Below are positions 63,401-64,000 of a DNA stretch of 64,000 nt, piece after piece (positions within the stretch are counted from its first letter, which is position 1; the number at the start of each line of letters is the position of its first letter). This stretch comes from Ichthyophonus hoferi (Eukaryota > Opisthokonta > Ichthyosporea > Ichthyophonida > Ichthyophonidae). The stretch spans positions 94,788 through 158,787 of the forward strand of contig NAOQ01000011.1 in NCBI GenBank assembly GCA_002751075.1, read 5' to 3'. Under the pieces are notes generated by a model. That model ran no database searches and was not told the DNA's origin. It saw only the letters and a list, made by a program, of their open reading frames with translations. A program made the position numbers and the translations under genes.

Positions 63401-63952
63401 CTTCTCATTTATTTCTCTCCTCTTCCATAACTACATATAGGCTACTGGCACTCTTTCAGAACACACTAGTGATGTGTAGGTATGACAGAGCCAGCAAGTA
63501 CAGTATCAGAGAAAGGTGGGATACCTATAATATGGAGCCTAAAGATAACAAAGATACCCCCCTGATCTTAGAGGTGGTATGTGGCTCCTGGTGTGCGGTG
63601 GGGCTTTATATATATAGTATTAAATGAACGAGTGTATATGGTATTATATAGAATATTATATTTTATTATAGTATATATATTGTGTTTAGCATGATCATTC
63701 TACACCCAATGGGAAATGGAAAGTTGAATACTAGTATGTCTGAAGAGAAAGAAAAATATACGATAAATACACTACGTTAAAGAAAGACATGATTATAAGT
63801 AGATGATGGAGGGCCCTGTGTATTTCTATGTAAAGTTGCAACATTAAAGCAACTGGACGCCTCAGACATTATTAGTTGTTATATGGGAGTTATTAATCAA
63901 TTTACAGGCATTCATTGATCCCAAGCTAATTAAATTGGCCATTATATATTAG
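54425..63952 (+). CDS. Triple-LIM, DH-PH Rho guanine-nucleotide exchange factor (>=15 exons)
   Basis: Exons are 54425-54502, 54740-55282, 55530-56578, 56873-56969, 57428-58255, 58546-58831, 59274-59377, 59781-59875, 60251-60320, 60582-60689, 61297-61389, 61620-61676, 62260-62358, 63047-63132 and 63441-63573, giving 1242 aa. An optional last exon at 63908-63952 would add 14 aa and a stop. LIM1 (residues 6-60), LIM2 (189-240) and LIM3 (581-633) each keep the CxxC, HxxC, CxxC and CxxH zinc ligands. Between LIM2 and LIM3 lie KNYxTV repeats and Ser/Pro/Val repeats. A second Ser/Thr-rich linker follows LIM3. The DH domain (about 966-1169) has EEEHCRMVMKELITTETSYT, CTLYIAYCNN and the signature LLKPVQRVLRYSMLLK. 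A PH domain begins near 1175 (SFGSVIKMGKVKMTRKG, LLALFQNTLVMCRYD). It would activate a Rho GTPase at LIM-directed actin or adhesion sites. The intron after exon 5 uses a GC donor (58256). The 3' end is uncertain: the PH domain looks short if the last exon is real, so the gene may run past the window. Confidence 0.87.
58256..58257 (+). other. GC-type splice donor (AAG|GCAAGC)
   Basis: The frame exits exon 5 of the LIM-RhoGEF gene at CTA AAG and rejoins in phase 0 at 58546 after tctatag. The only donor fitting the frame is GC with consensus GCAAG. Reading through would replace the linker with a hydrophobic tail (YIFYFPPFYFLFPFPI) and then a stop, which is unlikely. Confidence 0.55.
59571..59656 (+). 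repeat. (ACTAT)n pentanucleotide repeat
   Basis: About 85 bp of atatt/actat units in the RhoGEF intron between exons 7 and 8. Confidence 0.9.
60486..60535 (+). repeat. (ATT/ACT)n trinucleotide repeat
   Basis: attatt then attact units in the RhoGEF intron between exons 9 and 10. The open frames over it are repeat artefacts. Confidence 0.88.
61425..61560 (+). repeat. (ATACT)n passing into (ATACC)n
   Basis: A pure pentanucleotide array of atact units changes to atacc units at about 61505 and returns to atact at the end, in the RhoGEF intron between exons 11 and 12. Confidence 0.92.
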
Positions 63953-64000
63953 ATCTTTCATATATATATACAATAAGCGTCATATTGTATAAATTCATTT

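Overview
This is an AT-rich, intron-rich nuclear DNA window from a unicellular or simple eukaryote. The gene content is a linker histone H1, a WASH-type Arp2/3 activator, a LIM-DH-PH Rho exchange factor, a bHLH-PAS transcription factor and a bacterial-type ROK sugar kinase. That set fits an early-branching opisthokont, such as an ichthyosporean or other unicellular holozoan, or an early-diverging fungus. The lineage is inferred, since no ribosomal or organellar marker lies in the window. All exon models were built by eye from splice sites, reading frame and phase continuity.

Layout. 1-7626 is a graveyard of Ty1/copia retroelement remnants, with one recognisable 3' LTR at 7387-7626. 9433-10008 is an intronless, GC-rich histone H1 gene with a TATA box, two CCAAT boxes and a candidate histone-type 3' stem-loop. 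10319-11040 is an assembly gap. 13644-19909 (+) is a 12-exon, 660-aa gene encoding an N-terminal ubiquitin-like (KHA/DCX-like) domain, a bHLH and a PAS domain. 22342-23819 (-) is a two-exon ROK glucokinase-like gene. 28963-35037 (+) is a 7-exon, 387-aa gene that I do not recognise. Three copies of a dispersed ~250-bp repeat lie in and beside it. 35038-41690 is mostly empty, with two weak exon candidates. 41692-41997 (+) is a small signal-peptide or membrane protein.

42579-51970 (-) is a complete 14-exon WASH1 homologue of 429 aa: WASH N-terminal domain, proline-rich segment, WH2, central and acidic tail. 54425 to the right edge (+) is a gene with three LIM domains followed by DH and PH domains (>=1242 aa), head-to-head with WASH. 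These two neighbours would act on the same process: Rho-family GTPase activation and Arp2/3-driven actin assembly. Their introns hold pentanucleotide (ATACT/ATACC-type) minisatellites and many CCAAT/ATTGG motifs.

The most novel candidates are the UBL-bHLH-PAS factor, the 3xLIM-DH-PH architecture with a LIM exon pair duplicated together with its intron, the H1 stem-loop, the local repeat family, and two GC-AG introns.
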